The notes: a model not told the origin generated them from the letters alone. Numbered from the stretch's first letter, positions 43,499-54,335 are shown. The stretch is DNA of 64,000 nt from Branchipolynoe longqiensis (GCA_030323885.1 CM059200.1:2441299-2505298); one strand, 5' to 3'. Translations and numbers: made by a program.

Positions 43499-43945
43499 CT
43501 TACAAAAAATATCTGTGCAAACTAGGCTAGGAAACCTCCACTAAGCTGCACTGCAAAGGGGCATGTGATATGTCACGGCCCACCAGCGGGACGCCCAATG
43601 GAAGGTAACCATGCCAAGAGTAGCCAGATAACACACCACACAGCTACATACAAGCATATGATATGTAAATAGGAGTAGGCTACTCTAGTAAGAAGAGTAG
43701 AACAAAATAAAATACATATATGCCAAGAAAATATAAAAAAACTAACATAGGCTACTAACCATACCAACCAATTATCTATCTGCTACTGAAATGCAGGCAA
43801 TCAAATTACTTATCAGCAGCTACTGTGTGGTAAGATAACCCCAACACTACAACTGGCCAACATTGAAAACAAGCCTGGTTACCTGGGCTTATATGCTATG
43901 GACAGTATAAATACAGCCTCAATAAAAAATAATACAAATTTTAAA
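43499..43945 (+). mobile_element. 3' untranslated end of the same LINE
   Basis: It follows the RT stop directly and ends cagcctcaataaaaaataat with an A-rich tail. The segment from ccaccagcgggacgcccaat is repeated at 15650-16010, which ties that orphan tail to this LINE family. The minus frame at 43573-43767 is a by-product. Confidence 0.75.
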
Positions 43946-44150
43946 AAGGGCAGTCACATGAGGGGAATGTTCGAAAGTAGGAAATTTGACAACCTCACCC
44001 CCACCCCACCCCCACAACAACCCCAGCCCACCCCCACCCCCACTCCCACCCCCTCCACATGGTGTGAACATTTGACATGTTAAAGCTGCACAGTCCAATG
44101 AAAGCAGCACATTTTCAAAACTAAAATCCTTACTTAGACTTAGAGCTACA
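43946..44150. other. Unassigned, C-rich tract
   Basis: cccaccccc runs at 43997-44057. From 44080 gctgcacagtccaatg may be a MITE end remnant. Confidence 0.4.
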
Positions 44151-44152
44151 AA

Positions 44153-44786
44153 AGCCCCGGTCACATAGCGGTTAGTGGACGTAGTTGAAAGTAGGTGGAC
44201 ATAGTGGAGGCTAACGTGGGTCAAACGTGGTGTAAGTACGTTAAACTACATTCAAATATGTTAAGGTATGGCAGGTATTGCTACGGATAAATACGTTATG
44301 GTATGGATAAATACGTTACGGTACGGATAAATACATTATGGTACAGATAAATATGTTACGATACGGACGCCGGTACATTCAACTACGTTAGCCTCCACTA
44401 TGTTCACCTATGTCCACTAACGGCTATGTGACCAGGGCTTCGTCCAAGTACACTAGAGTATGCTAGAGTATGCTAGAGTATGCTAGAGTATGCTAGAGTA
44501 TGCTAGAGTATGATAGAGTATGCTAGAGTATGCTAGAGTATGCTAGAGTATGCTAGAGTATGCTAGAGTATGCTAGAGTATGTTAGCATCACGGATGCAA
44601 ATTCAACCTCTAACGTAGCGCTCTTTTGAAGATGTCCAAAAATTAAATCGGAGATCACTGCTCACCCACGTTATTACCAAGTCAACATCATGGACAAGTA
44701 CAGATGCCAGTACATTCAACTACTTTCAACTACATTAGCCTCCACTATGTTCAACTACGTCCACTAACTGCTATGTGACCGGGCCT
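44153..44786. mobile_element. Foldback element(s) with ACGTAGTTGA arms, double-ended
   Basis: It begins AGCCCCGGTCACATAGCGGT. It has two possible right ends: ggctatgtgaccagggct (to 44439) and ctgctatgtgaccgggcct (to 44786). No clean TSD is seen. It could be one element with an extra arm, or a partial duplication. A 10-bp tatgctagag array lies at 44453-44583. Confidence 0.65.
44453..44583. repeat. 10-bp tatgctagag minisatellite, ~13 copies
   Basis: Nearly perfect decamers. The same motif appears less regularly in the centres of the 33377 and 41700 elements. Confidence 0.9.
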
Positions 44787-44846
44787 TCAGATACATGCGC
44801 AGTCATTGAAGATGTGATGCTGCATAGAATAGAATGCTAAGTTAAT

Positions 44847-45719
44847 TTAAAATTGCATAGTCCGATGGTTTTGAGTTTCTGTCATTTTTCGGAGATATTT
44901 ATATTAAATCGATCGTTATAGTCAACCTTCATTTAGTTTGAAGTAATTTTTATTTTAAATGGCTAGCCTTTGAGATATTTGAAGTGTACAAATTTGCCAA
45001 ATTGGTTTTGGCAAGCATGCCAAAATTCTGACACCAAAGGCTTCTCTAGAAACAGGTTTTATTAAACATGACTCTGTATACTCTTCTATGTGGCAACACA
45101 TTGTAAAATATTCCGATAATAAGCATTGGTGGCGGAAGGCAAATGTTCTATTGTGAAACAGGTATACATGGCCAGACGCATAAATGTGTTTACCTAGTTG
45201 CTGGTGGTGCTTGATTGATAGGTAAATAGACATTGTGGTGCTAGTAAGATAGTGTGTAAGGGGCACTCAGAGCCAAACCCCTCACCCCTCTGCTAGTTAG
45301 GATCACCACACACATGCTCAGGGCAGGTGGTGGCCAGGGGAGCCACACAGCTTGGTGGTGGTGGGCAGATCACTGGTAACCATGGGGACCAGGAATGCTG
45401 GATCCCTATTGGTAGAGCTAAGAATGCTTGTTTCCCATTGGGAGAATTGCGTGGGGTGATACTCTACAATGAATCCATGTACCATATAAATAATAAACCA
45501 GAGGGCTCGACTCTCTCTTCTTTCACACTTTATACTCTTCCTTTCTCTTTGTCTGTATTGATTTCACTATAGCCTGCCTACACAACCACAGATTCAAAAC
45601 GTAGCCTTTACAACATGCTTAATAAGTACATCAGTATCTAAGTTTGATATGTAGAATGAAATCTCGATGATTGTTTTGATTTAGAAAATGTGATGTTTCA
45701 TCGGACAGTACAGCTTTAA
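44847..45719 (+). mobile_element. piggyBac-like TTAA MITE interrupted by a solo LTR
   Basis: TTAA then aattgcatagtccgatg at the left, catcggacagtacagct then TTAA at the right. Removing 45102-45612 plus one ACAT restores ggcaac-acat-gcttaata, the normal MITE order, with about 358 bp. Confidence 0.85.
45102..45612 (+). mobile_element. Solo LTR, family 1, TSD ACAT, nested in a MITE
   Basis: It starts TGTAAAATATTCCGATAA and ends CGTAGCCTTTACA. TGTAAA and TTTACA form the short terminal inverted repeat of LTRs. ACAT lies at 45098-45101 and 45613-45616. Because the disrupted MITE is known, the pre-insertion site can be read directly. Confidence 0.9.
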
Positions 45720-45729
45720 TAGAACCAGG

Positions 45730-46481
45730 GGCCGTATGCAGGAGTCAGTGTTAGCGAGGCAAAACGGTGTTTGGCGGGAATTCCGGTTTAGCGGCGAAAA
45801 AATGATATGCACGAGTCAGTGTTAGGCCTAACACCAAAGGCTTAACCGGTGTTACCTTACCCCTAAAAAATATTAGGTTTAGCGAGTTTATTAGGCCCAA
45901 ATCTATTGAATGCTGTCATATTTAACAGAATTACATACGCAATAAGTGAACTTTTATCAATTTAACCCTAAATTTGAAGCATTATTAAGGCTACCGCCGC
46001 ATTGGCGGCGATATTAATACTTATATTTTTTAATCGATGAACGTAAAGTAAACAAATCGCCGCCGTCGCGACCGATGCGTCAACGTCGACTTCCATACTG
46101 GCCGACGTCTACGCATTGGCGTCAATGTATTAGCGATTTGTTTACTTTACACTCGTCGATTCGAAAATATAACTAGTAATATCGCCGCCAATCCAGCGGT
46201 AGCCTTAATAACGCTTCGAATTGAGGGTTAAATTGATAAAAGTTCACTTATTGCGTATGTAATTCTGTTAAATATGATCGCATTCAATAGATTTGAGCCT
46301 AGTATATATGGCTACAAACGCAGAGGGATTTCCCAAATCTAGAAATAAATTCACGTTTAGCTATAATGAAAGTGTTACGCGCTCCTGCATACGACTTAAC
46401 ACAGTTCGCGACGTCGGCGATAGCTAACCGGTAATAGGCTCTAACACCAAACCCCGCTAACACTGACTCCTGCATACGGGC
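45730..46481. mobile_element. Foldback element, TIR GGCCGTATGCAGGAGTCAGT, at CCWGG
   Basis: Arms are ggccgtatgcaggagtcagt and actgactcctgcatacgggc. It is flanked by CCAGG (45725-45729) and CCTGG (46482-46486). It is the reverse orientation of the 8591 copy, and longer because the central block with aatcgccgccgtcgcgacc occurs in inverted pairs. Confidence 0.8.
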
Positions 46482-46486
46482 CCTGG

Positions 46487-46749
46487 TCCTGCTGAAAGTT
46501 GTGGTGTCAGAGTTTGGTGCACAGCAGACGTCATTTAGCATATTTTCACTTCAGATATCGTCAAACTTAGCCATTCATAATAAGTTATTTCAAACAAAAG
46601 TAGGATTTGATTGTTTGGTTGTTTATTGGGACTTAACATCCTAGCAACAGTTAGGTTCTTATCACGACGGGAAGGTAGATTATAACAATCAACCTGATCT
46701 ATTTATCTGATATATCAAAAACTCAAAATCAACGACTATTCAACCTTAA
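46487..46749 (-). mobile_element. piggyBac-like MITE fragment with nested SINE-B tail
   Basis: tggtgtcagagtttggtg and tttagcatattttcacttca match the MITE in reverse, interrupted by a SINE-B tail (46612-46672, cttaacatcctagcaacag). It resumes at agattataacaatcaacctg and ends aacgactattcaacct then TTAA-like. Confidence 0.65.
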
Positions 46750-46916
46750 GCACTTATTGTCTGATGTGGGGTTTGAGGACCATGAGCCTCAGAGATGACT
46801 AGAGTAGAATTTTAAAAGAATGGAGTAGTATCTGCTTTCAACAGAGAACTCTGTATCCTTATCAATATTGGTCTGACTTAGCAGGTGTCCGGTCATCTGA
46901 TGGACAGTCAAATTAA
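46750..46916. other. Unassigned sequence
   Basis: No feature recognised. The stretch acagtcaaattaacagagac (46905) is repeated at 47070 within the next array. Confidence 0.45.
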
Positions 46917-47945
46917 CAGAGACAGCTTGTAGACACCCACCCCACACCCACCCACACCCCCACCCACACCCGACACGCTACCCCCACGCCCCCACACCCG
47001 CCGCACAACCACCCCACCCCCACCCCACACACCCACACCCATCCCACACCCACCCCAAATCCACCCCACACAGTCAAATTAACAGAGACAGCTTGTAGAC
47101 ACCCACCCCACACCCACCCCACACCCACCCCACACCCACACCCACACCCACCCAACCCCCCACACCCATCCCACCCCCACACCCATCCCACCCCACCCAC
47201 ATCCACACCGACGCACACCCACCACCCCACATGCTACCCCCACACCCCCAAGCCCATCACACACCCTCCCCACGCCCACCCCACACCAACACCCACCCCA
47301 CACCCACACCCACCCCAACCCACACCCATCCCACACCCACCCACACCCACCCGAACACCCACACCCACACCCACCGCACACCTATCACACAGCCATCCCA
47401 CACCCCCACACCCACCCAACACCAACCCCACACCAACCCCACACCCACCCCATACTCACCCCACACACAGACCCACACCCACCCCACACCCCCACACCCC
47501 ACACCCCCACACCCATCCCACACCCACGCCACACCTACCCCACACCTACTCCACACCCACCCCACACCCACCCCACCACCCACCCCCACACCCACCCCCA
47601 CACCCCCAGACACCCCACACCCACCCCACATCCACCCCAAACCCACCCCATACCCACACACCCACCCACACCCCCACACACCCCATCCACACCCCCACAT
47701 CCACCTCCACCCCACATCCACCTCCACCCCACATCCATCTCCACCCCCCACATCCACCCCACCCCCACCTCAACCCAACCCCCACACTCACCTCCAACAC
47801 ACACACACCTCCAACACATACACCCACATCCACCCCACCTCACCTCCACCCACACCTCACCACAACCCCCACTCCACAACCTCTCCTCACCCATCATCCA
47901 TCCACACCTCCCACCCCCCCTCCCCTCCTCGCCCCTACCACAACC
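46917..47945. repeat. C-rich CCCACACCCAC simple-sequence array
   Basis: About 1 kb nearly free of G on the plus strand, with ccccacacccacccc units. A 165-bp step repeats the non-simple leader gacagcttgtagacacccac (46919 and 47084). The plus and minus frames (Pro/His/Thr or Gly/Val/Trp) are composition artefacts. Confidence 0.9.
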
Positions 47946-48093
47946 CCCTACCAACCCCGACCAGAAAGCTCTCTCTCATCCGCAAAAACAAAGAATGTGA
48001 AGGGGACCTGCATTATGTCAAGCAGCAAATCAAAACACAACCAGCAATATTAATCACAGACACCAGCTAAAACTGGGTGCACAACGAGAAACC
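47946..48093. other. Short unassigned spacer
   Basis: No feature recognised between the C-rich array and the SINE. Confidence 0.4.
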
Positions 48094-48292
48094 TCATACC
48101 GGACGCGGTCACCGAATCGGTAGGGTGCAGACTTCCCGTGCGGAAGATCGAGAGTTCGATTCTTGGTAGAGTCAAACCACTGACTTAAAACATTGATACT
48201 TGTCGCTTCCTAGCCTGGCACTTGGCATTATTAGGATAAGGCAAGGACAATGTGACTGAGTCGGATATCGGGTCATGGTGCCAGTGGCCTGA
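48094..48292 (+). mobile_element. SINE-B, plus strand, cut by the 53-bp array
   Basis: The head is accggacgcggtcaccgaat with B-box gagagttcgattcttgg. The body is intact to ggtgccagtggcctgatggg. Confidence 0.8.
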
Positions 48293-48735
48293 TGGGGTGA
48301 CTGTTATCACAGTGTGCACACTTTGCACTATGTCATGTGACTAGATGCGGTGACTGTTGCCACAGTGTGCACACTTTGCACTATATCATGTGACTACATG
48401 CGGTGACTGTTGCCACAGTGTGCACACTTTGCACTATGTCATGTGACTACATGCGGTGACTGTTGCCACAGTGTGCACACTTTGCACTATATCATGTGAC
48501 TACATGCGGTGACTGTTGCCACAGTGTGCACACTTTGCACTATGTCATGTGACTACGTGTGGTGACTGTTGCCACAGTGTGCACACTTGGCACTATGTCA
48601 TGTGACTAGATGCGGTGACTGTTATCACAGTGTGCACACTTTGCACTATATCATGTGACAACATGCGGTGACTATTGCCACAGTGTGCACACTTTGCACT
48701 ATGTCATGTGACTAGATGCGGTGACTAAGTCATGT
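48293..48735. repeat. 53-bp minisatellite, ~8 copies
   Basis: The monomer contains ggtgactgttgccacagtgt, gcacactttgcactat and gtcatgtgactacatgc. Copies start at 48349 and 48402 (53 bp). It lies between two SINE-B pieces. Confidence 0.95.
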
Positions 48736-48958
48736 GACTACATGCGCTGGCTGAAAAGGTAAGAGCACAGGATGCCTCACTAAATTTATACTTGCCACTA
48801 CCTAGCCTGGCGCTCACTATTAATAGCATGTTTGTTGGAGTTTTACATCTTGGAAACATCTATGGTCATATCCGGATGGGTACCGACTTGTGACAGCGCA
48901 TCGATTTCTACCATATATTATCAACATCGTTGTTTAAATAACTGGCACCACTTAGGCC
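48736..48958. mobile_element. SINE-B fragments
   Basis: A plus-strand piece with acttgccactacctagcctg (about 48785-48830) and a minus-strand tail with gttttacatcttggaaacat (about 48838-48900). Both are short and diverged. Confidence 0.5.
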
Positions 48959-49710
48959 CGGTGTAGCAGGAAATCGCAAACCCTGTAAATCGCAAACCCT
49001 GTAAATCGCAAACCCCATTTGTGATTTCCTAGGAAATCACAAACCCCCATACCCTATATGGGCAGTGGGGGTTTTGCGATTTCCTAGGAAATCACATATC
49101 CCCCCTGAACATCGCAAACCCCCCATGTTTGGCAGTATTAAAGCAAGCACATGTGCTTTGTGCACGTTTGTTGGAATTACGAACTGGTCTAATATATAAT
49201 TGTATCTATGTAAGCATGATTAAGCCATATTAATTTTTATATAAGGGGGATCCCTCACAATTTCATGCATGTCACAGCAAGGGACATATTCACTGCGATC
49301 ACTCACAAGAAGGATAGGGTAACAGGTCAATTTTTGTCAAAGATACTGGACTATATCATTAAGAAAAGCCAGTAAAACTATCTGTATCATTATCCTACAT
49401 GATGCTGATGTGAATAAAGGCCAGGGGACCAGGCTACTTTTTCAGTGCATGTGCGGTCGGAATTACAAACTGGACTATCACAAACATGTTTTCATTCGGA
49501 TTAATCCATCTTGATCCTTCTTGAATCCATTTTATCCCCCCAGATCTGGTAGAAGTTCAAAATCAAACATATAGCTGCCATGCTTCTGGTGATAAATGCT
49601 ACAAAGCATGGGGCATTTGTGATTTCCAGGGGGGGGGTTTGTGATTTCCTAGGAAATCGCAAACTCTGTGGCATGCGATATCCAGGGGTTTGCGATTTCC
49701 GGCTACACCG
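48959..49710. mobile_element. Foldback element, TIR CGGTGTAGCAGGAAATCGCA
   Basis: The left is cggtgtagcaggaaatcgca then aaccc; the right is gggtttgcgatttccggct then acaccg. Internal sub-arms with gatttcctaggaaatcac repeat several times. It shares tgcatgtgcggtcggaatta with the copy at 50937. No TSD was identified. Confidence 0.75.
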
Positions 49711-49750
49711 AAAGTCCAGTGCTTCGGCAGTGAAGAATGGAATGTTCTGG
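49711..49750. other. Spacer between two foldback elements
   Basis: Forty bases of unassigned sequence, ending TCTGG, the left flank of the next element. Confidence 0.5.
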
Positions 49751-50469
49751 GGCCATATGCAGGAGTCAGTGGTAATCGGTGGTAGCGAGCGAAAACGGTG
49801 GTAGGCGGGAATTTCCTGGTTAGTGGCGAAAAATGGTATGCACGAGGCGGTGATAGGCCTAACACCAAAAGCTTAACTGGTGTTACCCTACCCCTGGAAA
49901 ATAGCAGGTATAGCGAGTGCATTAGGCCCAAATCTATTCAATGCTGTCATATTTAACAGAATTAGATACGCAATAAGTGAAATTTGATGAAATTAACCCT
50001 AAATTCGAAGCAATATTAATGCTGCCGCCGCAATGGCGACGATATTAATATTTTTGAACTGACGAATGCAAGCAACCGCCGCCGCCGCCAGTATGGAAAG
50101 CAACGTCGATGCGGCAGCGGCGGCGATTTGTTTACTTTACGTGCGTCGATTCGAAAATATAAATATTAATATCGCCGCGGTTGCGGCAGCAGGGTTAATA
50201 TTGCTTCGAATTTAGGGTTAATTTCATCAAATTTCACTTATTGCATATCTAATTCTGTTAAATATGATAGCATTTAATATATTTAAGCCTAATATATGGG
50301 TACAGATGCAGAGGGATTTCCCAAATCTATAAATAAATTCACGTTTAGCTATAATGAAAGTGTTACACGCTCCTGTATACGACTTGACACAGTTCCCCAC
50401 GTCAGTGATAGCTAAACGGTAACAGGCTCTAACACCAAACCCAACTAACACTGACTCCTGCATACGGGT
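49751..50469. mobile_element. Foldback element, TIR GGCCATATGCAGGAGTCAGT, near CCWGG
   Basis: Third copy of the 8591/45730 family. Arms are ggccatatgcaggagtcagt and actgactcctgcatacgggt. Flanks are TCTGG (49746-49750; one base from CCTGG) and CCTGG (50470-50474). The short open frames over it are shared by-products of the family. Confidence 0.75.
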
Positions 50470-50582
50470 CCTGGTGAATAAAACATTTGTTTAAACCCAA
50501 AGATGTAGTTGCCTGATAGCTTAGAAACCATGAGGCACCGACATTGTCAGACTGTGCAGGTTTGTAGGTCAAGTATAAGGGG

Positions 50583-50934
50583 TTGGTTGTTGGAGTTTTA
50601 CGACCTGGCAACATATAAGGTCATATCAGGATGGCTATCGACTTGTGACAGTGTGCACTGATGGCGGTTTTGCAGTGCCCCACAGGGAGCCCAGGCCATC
50701 AGCATCATGGCCTGATATCCCACTCAGTCACATTATCCTGACACTGAGCCAACCAGTCCTTGCCCTATCCAAGAAATGCCAGACGCCTGGCTAGGAAGTG
50801 ACAAGTATCAAATTTTAAGTCATTGCCTTGACTCGACCTGGGTTCGAAACCATGGGTTCTAATCCCACAATCTTCCAAAACGAAAGACGGACCCTCAAAT
50901 CATTCGGCCATTCCGTCTGGTCGGAGAACTGGTG
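50583..50934 (-). mobile_element. SINE-B, minus strand, complete
   Basis: The tail gttttacgacctggcaacat runs through gcctgatatcccactcagtc to the head complement cattcggccattccgtctgg. B-box complement is ctgggttcgaaacc. Confidence 0.85.
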
Positions 50935-50936
50935 TA

Positions 50937-51545
50937 GCAGGAAATCGCAAACCCCTGGAAATAGTACACCCCAGGATTTGCGATTTCCTAGGAAAACGCA
51001 AACCTCTCCTGGAAATCGTAACCCCCCCAGGCTTTGTAGCATTTTGTTATATTCAATTAACACACTAGTAAATAATGGTTTAAATAATGGATAAATAAGA
51101 ATTTGGAACATTGAAATGGTTCTATTTACTGTATGCATTGACTGAAGTTGGAACTAAAAAGGCTATTTTGCTAACGACATTGTTTACATTGCCAATCGTG
51201 AAACTGAGTGATAATACCAGGATATTGCCGCCCCTCTTTACCTGGCCTTTAGAATGGCCACAGTGGCGCCATCTGTGAATAAAGGCTGTTTTCAGCGCAT
51301 GTGCGGTCGGAATTATGAACTGGACTATAGCAAAGCCATAATGAGCTGGTATTAGATGCCCATTAGGGCCTAGATCAGCCAGAAGAGGATCTGTAAGTTA
51401 ATCTGTAAGTTAAAGATGTTTTCATTACGATAAAGACTACCAAACGTGGGGGGTTTGCGATTTAAAGGGGGGATATGTGATTTCCTAGGAAATCAGAAGT
51501 GGGGTTTGTGATTTAAAGGGTTTGCGATTTCCTGCTACACCGGTT
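50937..51545. mobile_element. Foldback element, TIR AACYGGTGTAGCAGGAAATC
   Basis: The left is aactggtgtagcaggaaatc then gcaaaccc; the right is gggtttgcgatttcctgct then acaccggtt. It is a second copy of the 48959 family, with the shared interior gcatgtgcggtcggaattat. Confidence 0.75.
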
Positions 51546-51961
51546 CAGAATTCGGGAGAATTAGGAGGGCGGGGTTAAGAAATATGACAAGGCAATTTAT
51601 TTGCTGTTGCAGCCATGATGTTATTTTCAAACTGTTTAGTTTGAGATTTTATTCCGCTTAAAATAATATTGTTTTTCTTAAATCTGATTTCCATGAAATC
51701 CTCGAAGAGGGACATTTCTGATTTATATGTAGATTTAAGACATTAGCAATCCATTCCGCACAAAAAGACCAGAAACTGCTAGCAAAATATCAACCATAAT
51801 GCTGACGTGTGCACGGACATATTTACCGATTTCTGCTGACTGTGCAGAATGAAAACCTTTTCCTTAAGCATGATCTCATGTAAATAAATTATGCTTTCAA
51901 AGTTATAGTTTCGGTGGTTGTTCAAGGGTGGACAATTTGAGAACAGAGCACAAACGCAGTC
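51546..51961. other. Unassigned sequence
   Basis: AT-rich and non-repetitive, with no recognised feature. Confidence 0.5.
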
Positions 51962-52680
51962 TTCTACCTTAAGTCCTATTGGAGCACGCTACACTAACGG
52001 ATTGTGCCTCTTTAAATCATATTGGAGTGGCTTACAGCAACGGATTATGCCCCTTTAAATCCTAGTGGAGTGTCCTACAGTAACGGATCGTGCCTCTTTA
52101 AATCCTATTGCAATGTGTTGCATTAACAGATTGTGTCCCTTTAAGTCATATTGGAACATTTTGCCCAGACAGCTTGTGCCCCTTTAAATCGTATTGGAAC
52201 ATGCTGCGCTAACAGATTGTGCCCCTTTAATTATATTGGCACATGCTGTACTAACAGATTGTGCCCCTTGAAATCATATTGGAACATCCTGCACTAACAG
52301 AGTGTGCCCCTTGAAATTATATTGAAGTGTGCTACACTAAGGAATTATAATTTATACCCATTTAAATTCGTCTAGAATACCGTGCGCTAACAAAGTCTGC
52401 TCCTTTAAACCATATTTACCCACTCTTCACTAAACAGGGCCTGTTCCTTTAAACCCTATTCACACAGACTGTGGTAACGGAGTCTGCTCCTTTAAACCCT
52501 ATTTACCCAGACTCCGCTAACGGAATGTTCCTTCCATCCCTATTCACCCAGACCCCGCTAAGAGAGCCTTCCATTAAACCTGATTCACCCAGACTACACT
52601 AACCGCGTCTGTTCCTTTAAACCCTATCCATCCAGACACCGCTAATGGAGTCTGTTCCTTTAAACCCTATTCAAACATCT
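51962..52680. repeat. Decayed ~43-bp tandem array
   Basis: ctttaaatc recurs at 52011, 52054 and 52096 and continues in weaker form (tcctttaaaccctatt) to 52670. Units share ctttaaatcctattggagc and cactaacggattgtgcc. Divergence between units is high, so this is the oldest array in the window. Confidence 0.75.
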
Positions 52681-52905
52681 GCTACAAGACGCCCACAGAC
52701 CAAATCAAGGAGGAGAAAAAGAAGAACCTCGTGTTGACTGACTGCATCGCTTATGTAAATCACCCTGCCACCTATCGGCAGAACTGAGAAGCAAACAGCT
52801 GCCGCCAAACAATCGGCTGTCTGCTGCCGGCTGAGGCTTTAAGTGCGACATTAAGGAGGCTTTGACAAAACACTACCGACGGTACGTCAGCCATTAACAG
52901 GTCGC
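52681..52905. other. Unassigned sequence
   Basis: Non-repetitive, moderate GC. No splice-flanked frame stood out. Confidence 0.45.
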
Positions 52906-53800
52906 TGGTTGGTTGTTGGGGTTTTACATCCTCATAACACCTAAGGTCATATCAGGACGGGTACTGACTTGTGACAGTGCACACTCATGGCGACTTAATA
53001 ATAGTGCTGCCCCAGTTGGAAATCAGGCCACCGGTGCCATGACCCGATATCCCACTCAGTCACATTATCCTGACACTGTGTAAAGTCAACGGCTGGCGGT
53101 TTGAGTGGTGTAGATAGGCTAATAAGAAATCGCTACAGGCAAGGAAGGAAAGTAGATAAAGAGTGAAAGGTAGGAGAGTGAGACTCTCTGATTTATTGTA
53201 TTTATAGTTTCAAGAACAAGATGGTGGTGATCACATGATCCAGTCTTCCAATCCCTAACAAGTGTTCCTCTATCCACCAATGAGGGTTCAATATCCTTGT
53301 TGCCAAGGCATGGTTAGATCTGGCTACAGTGCCCTGTTATATCTGGTGCAGTGATCCATAAATAACTCTTGGAGGGGAGGGGGTATGTGAGGCGACTTCC
53401 CAAAAACTGTCCCACGTGTCAAGAAGTGACTCTCTCTCAGGTCAAGAAGTGACCCTCTCTCTTTATACTATATTAATACACGATTTCTATCCTCAATTAG
53501 TAATAGAGCACCAACTCCACATATACCTTATATGCCTTTGGTTTTACATACTATTTACCATTTTATAGACAAGTTGCAATTTATTATGGCAGAGTTCTCC
53601 ATATCCCATATCTCATATATCGGAAAATTGAACTAACCAGTCCTTGCCCGAGATCTTATTAATACCGAGCACCAGGCTTGGAAGTGACAAGTATCAATTT
53701 GATTATATAAGTCATTGGTTTGACTAGACCGGGAAGCAATTTCTGGATCTCCCCCACGCGAGGCCCGCGCTCTATCGATTGAGCTAACGCGCCCCTTCCA
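52906..53800 (-). mobile_element. SINE-B, minus strand, split by an LTR-like insertion
   Basis: The tail and central block (52906-53083, ending attatcctgacactg) are continued at 53631 by aactaaccagtccttgccc through to the head complement gagctaacgcgcccc. Joining the two restores the normal order cctgacactgagctaacc. Confidence 0.75.
53084..53630 (-). mobile_element. LTR-like insertion related to solo LTR family 1 (probable)
   Basis: Its plus-strand left end is tgtaaagtcaacggctg, so on the minus strand it ends ...TTTACA like family 1. That strand also has acaataaatcagagagtctc, matching the family's aataaaccagagggctgg, and later ttagcctatctacac. The other end (aattttccgatatatg on the minus strand) only weakly matches TGTAAAATATTCCGAT. 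Flanks ACTG and ATTG could be a mutated 4-bp TSD. Confidence 0.5.
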
Positions 53801-53982
53801 TTAAGGGAAGCCCTTTATGAGGCGGTGAAGGCGGGTGGAGGAGTCAGTCAACACCTTACCCTAGTCCGGGGGGTGGGGGGCACCGTGCATCGGTCCTCTG
53901 TGTACATACCTGCAATAGATAACAGAAAAAAGGCCATGTCATTCAATATTGTGGTGGTTGTACGTGTGATTGGTTTAGATTA
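53801..53982. other. Unassigned spacer
   Basis: Poly-G near 53868. No feature recognised. Confidence 0.4.
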
Positions 53983-53983
53983 G

Positions 53984-54053
<70 letters not shown>
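53983..54053. repeat. (AT)n microsatellite
   Basis: Two (AT)n runs separated by acacacacag. Confidence 0.9.
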
Positions 54054-54057
<4 letters not shown>

Positions 54058-54316
54058 GAGCCTTTTTCAAAAGGTGCTAGCTCTTTTTTTTTTGTCCATA
54101 GTAACGATTGACACAAAACGGCACAGAAACGGTTACACTGAAAACACAAGGACATTTGCTTCAAATCAATATGTATTCTATTCGGATTATGAAACACCAT
54201 GTAAAAAACAAATCAGTTTATTTCTGAGCAAATGCATAAGCAGATAGTATGTTGATCATTACAATGGACAAAGTGTTGTCCCATATTGATTAGCACCTTT
54301 TGAGACAGTCTCATAT
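54054..54316. mobile_element. Hairpin MITE, TIR TATATGAG...TCAAAAGGTGCTA
   Basis: The left is tatatgagcctttttcaaaa then ggtgctag; the right is gattagcaccttttgagac then agtctcatata. It is inserted in TA-repeat DNA, so a TA duplication (Tc1/mariner style) is possible but cannot be shown. Confidence 0.65.
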
Positions 54317-54335
54317 ATATAAATATATATATATA

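Noticed and set aside
47231..48070. 279-codon Pro/His/Thr-rich plus frame
   Set aside because: Composition of the C-rich array; antisense frames are equally open.
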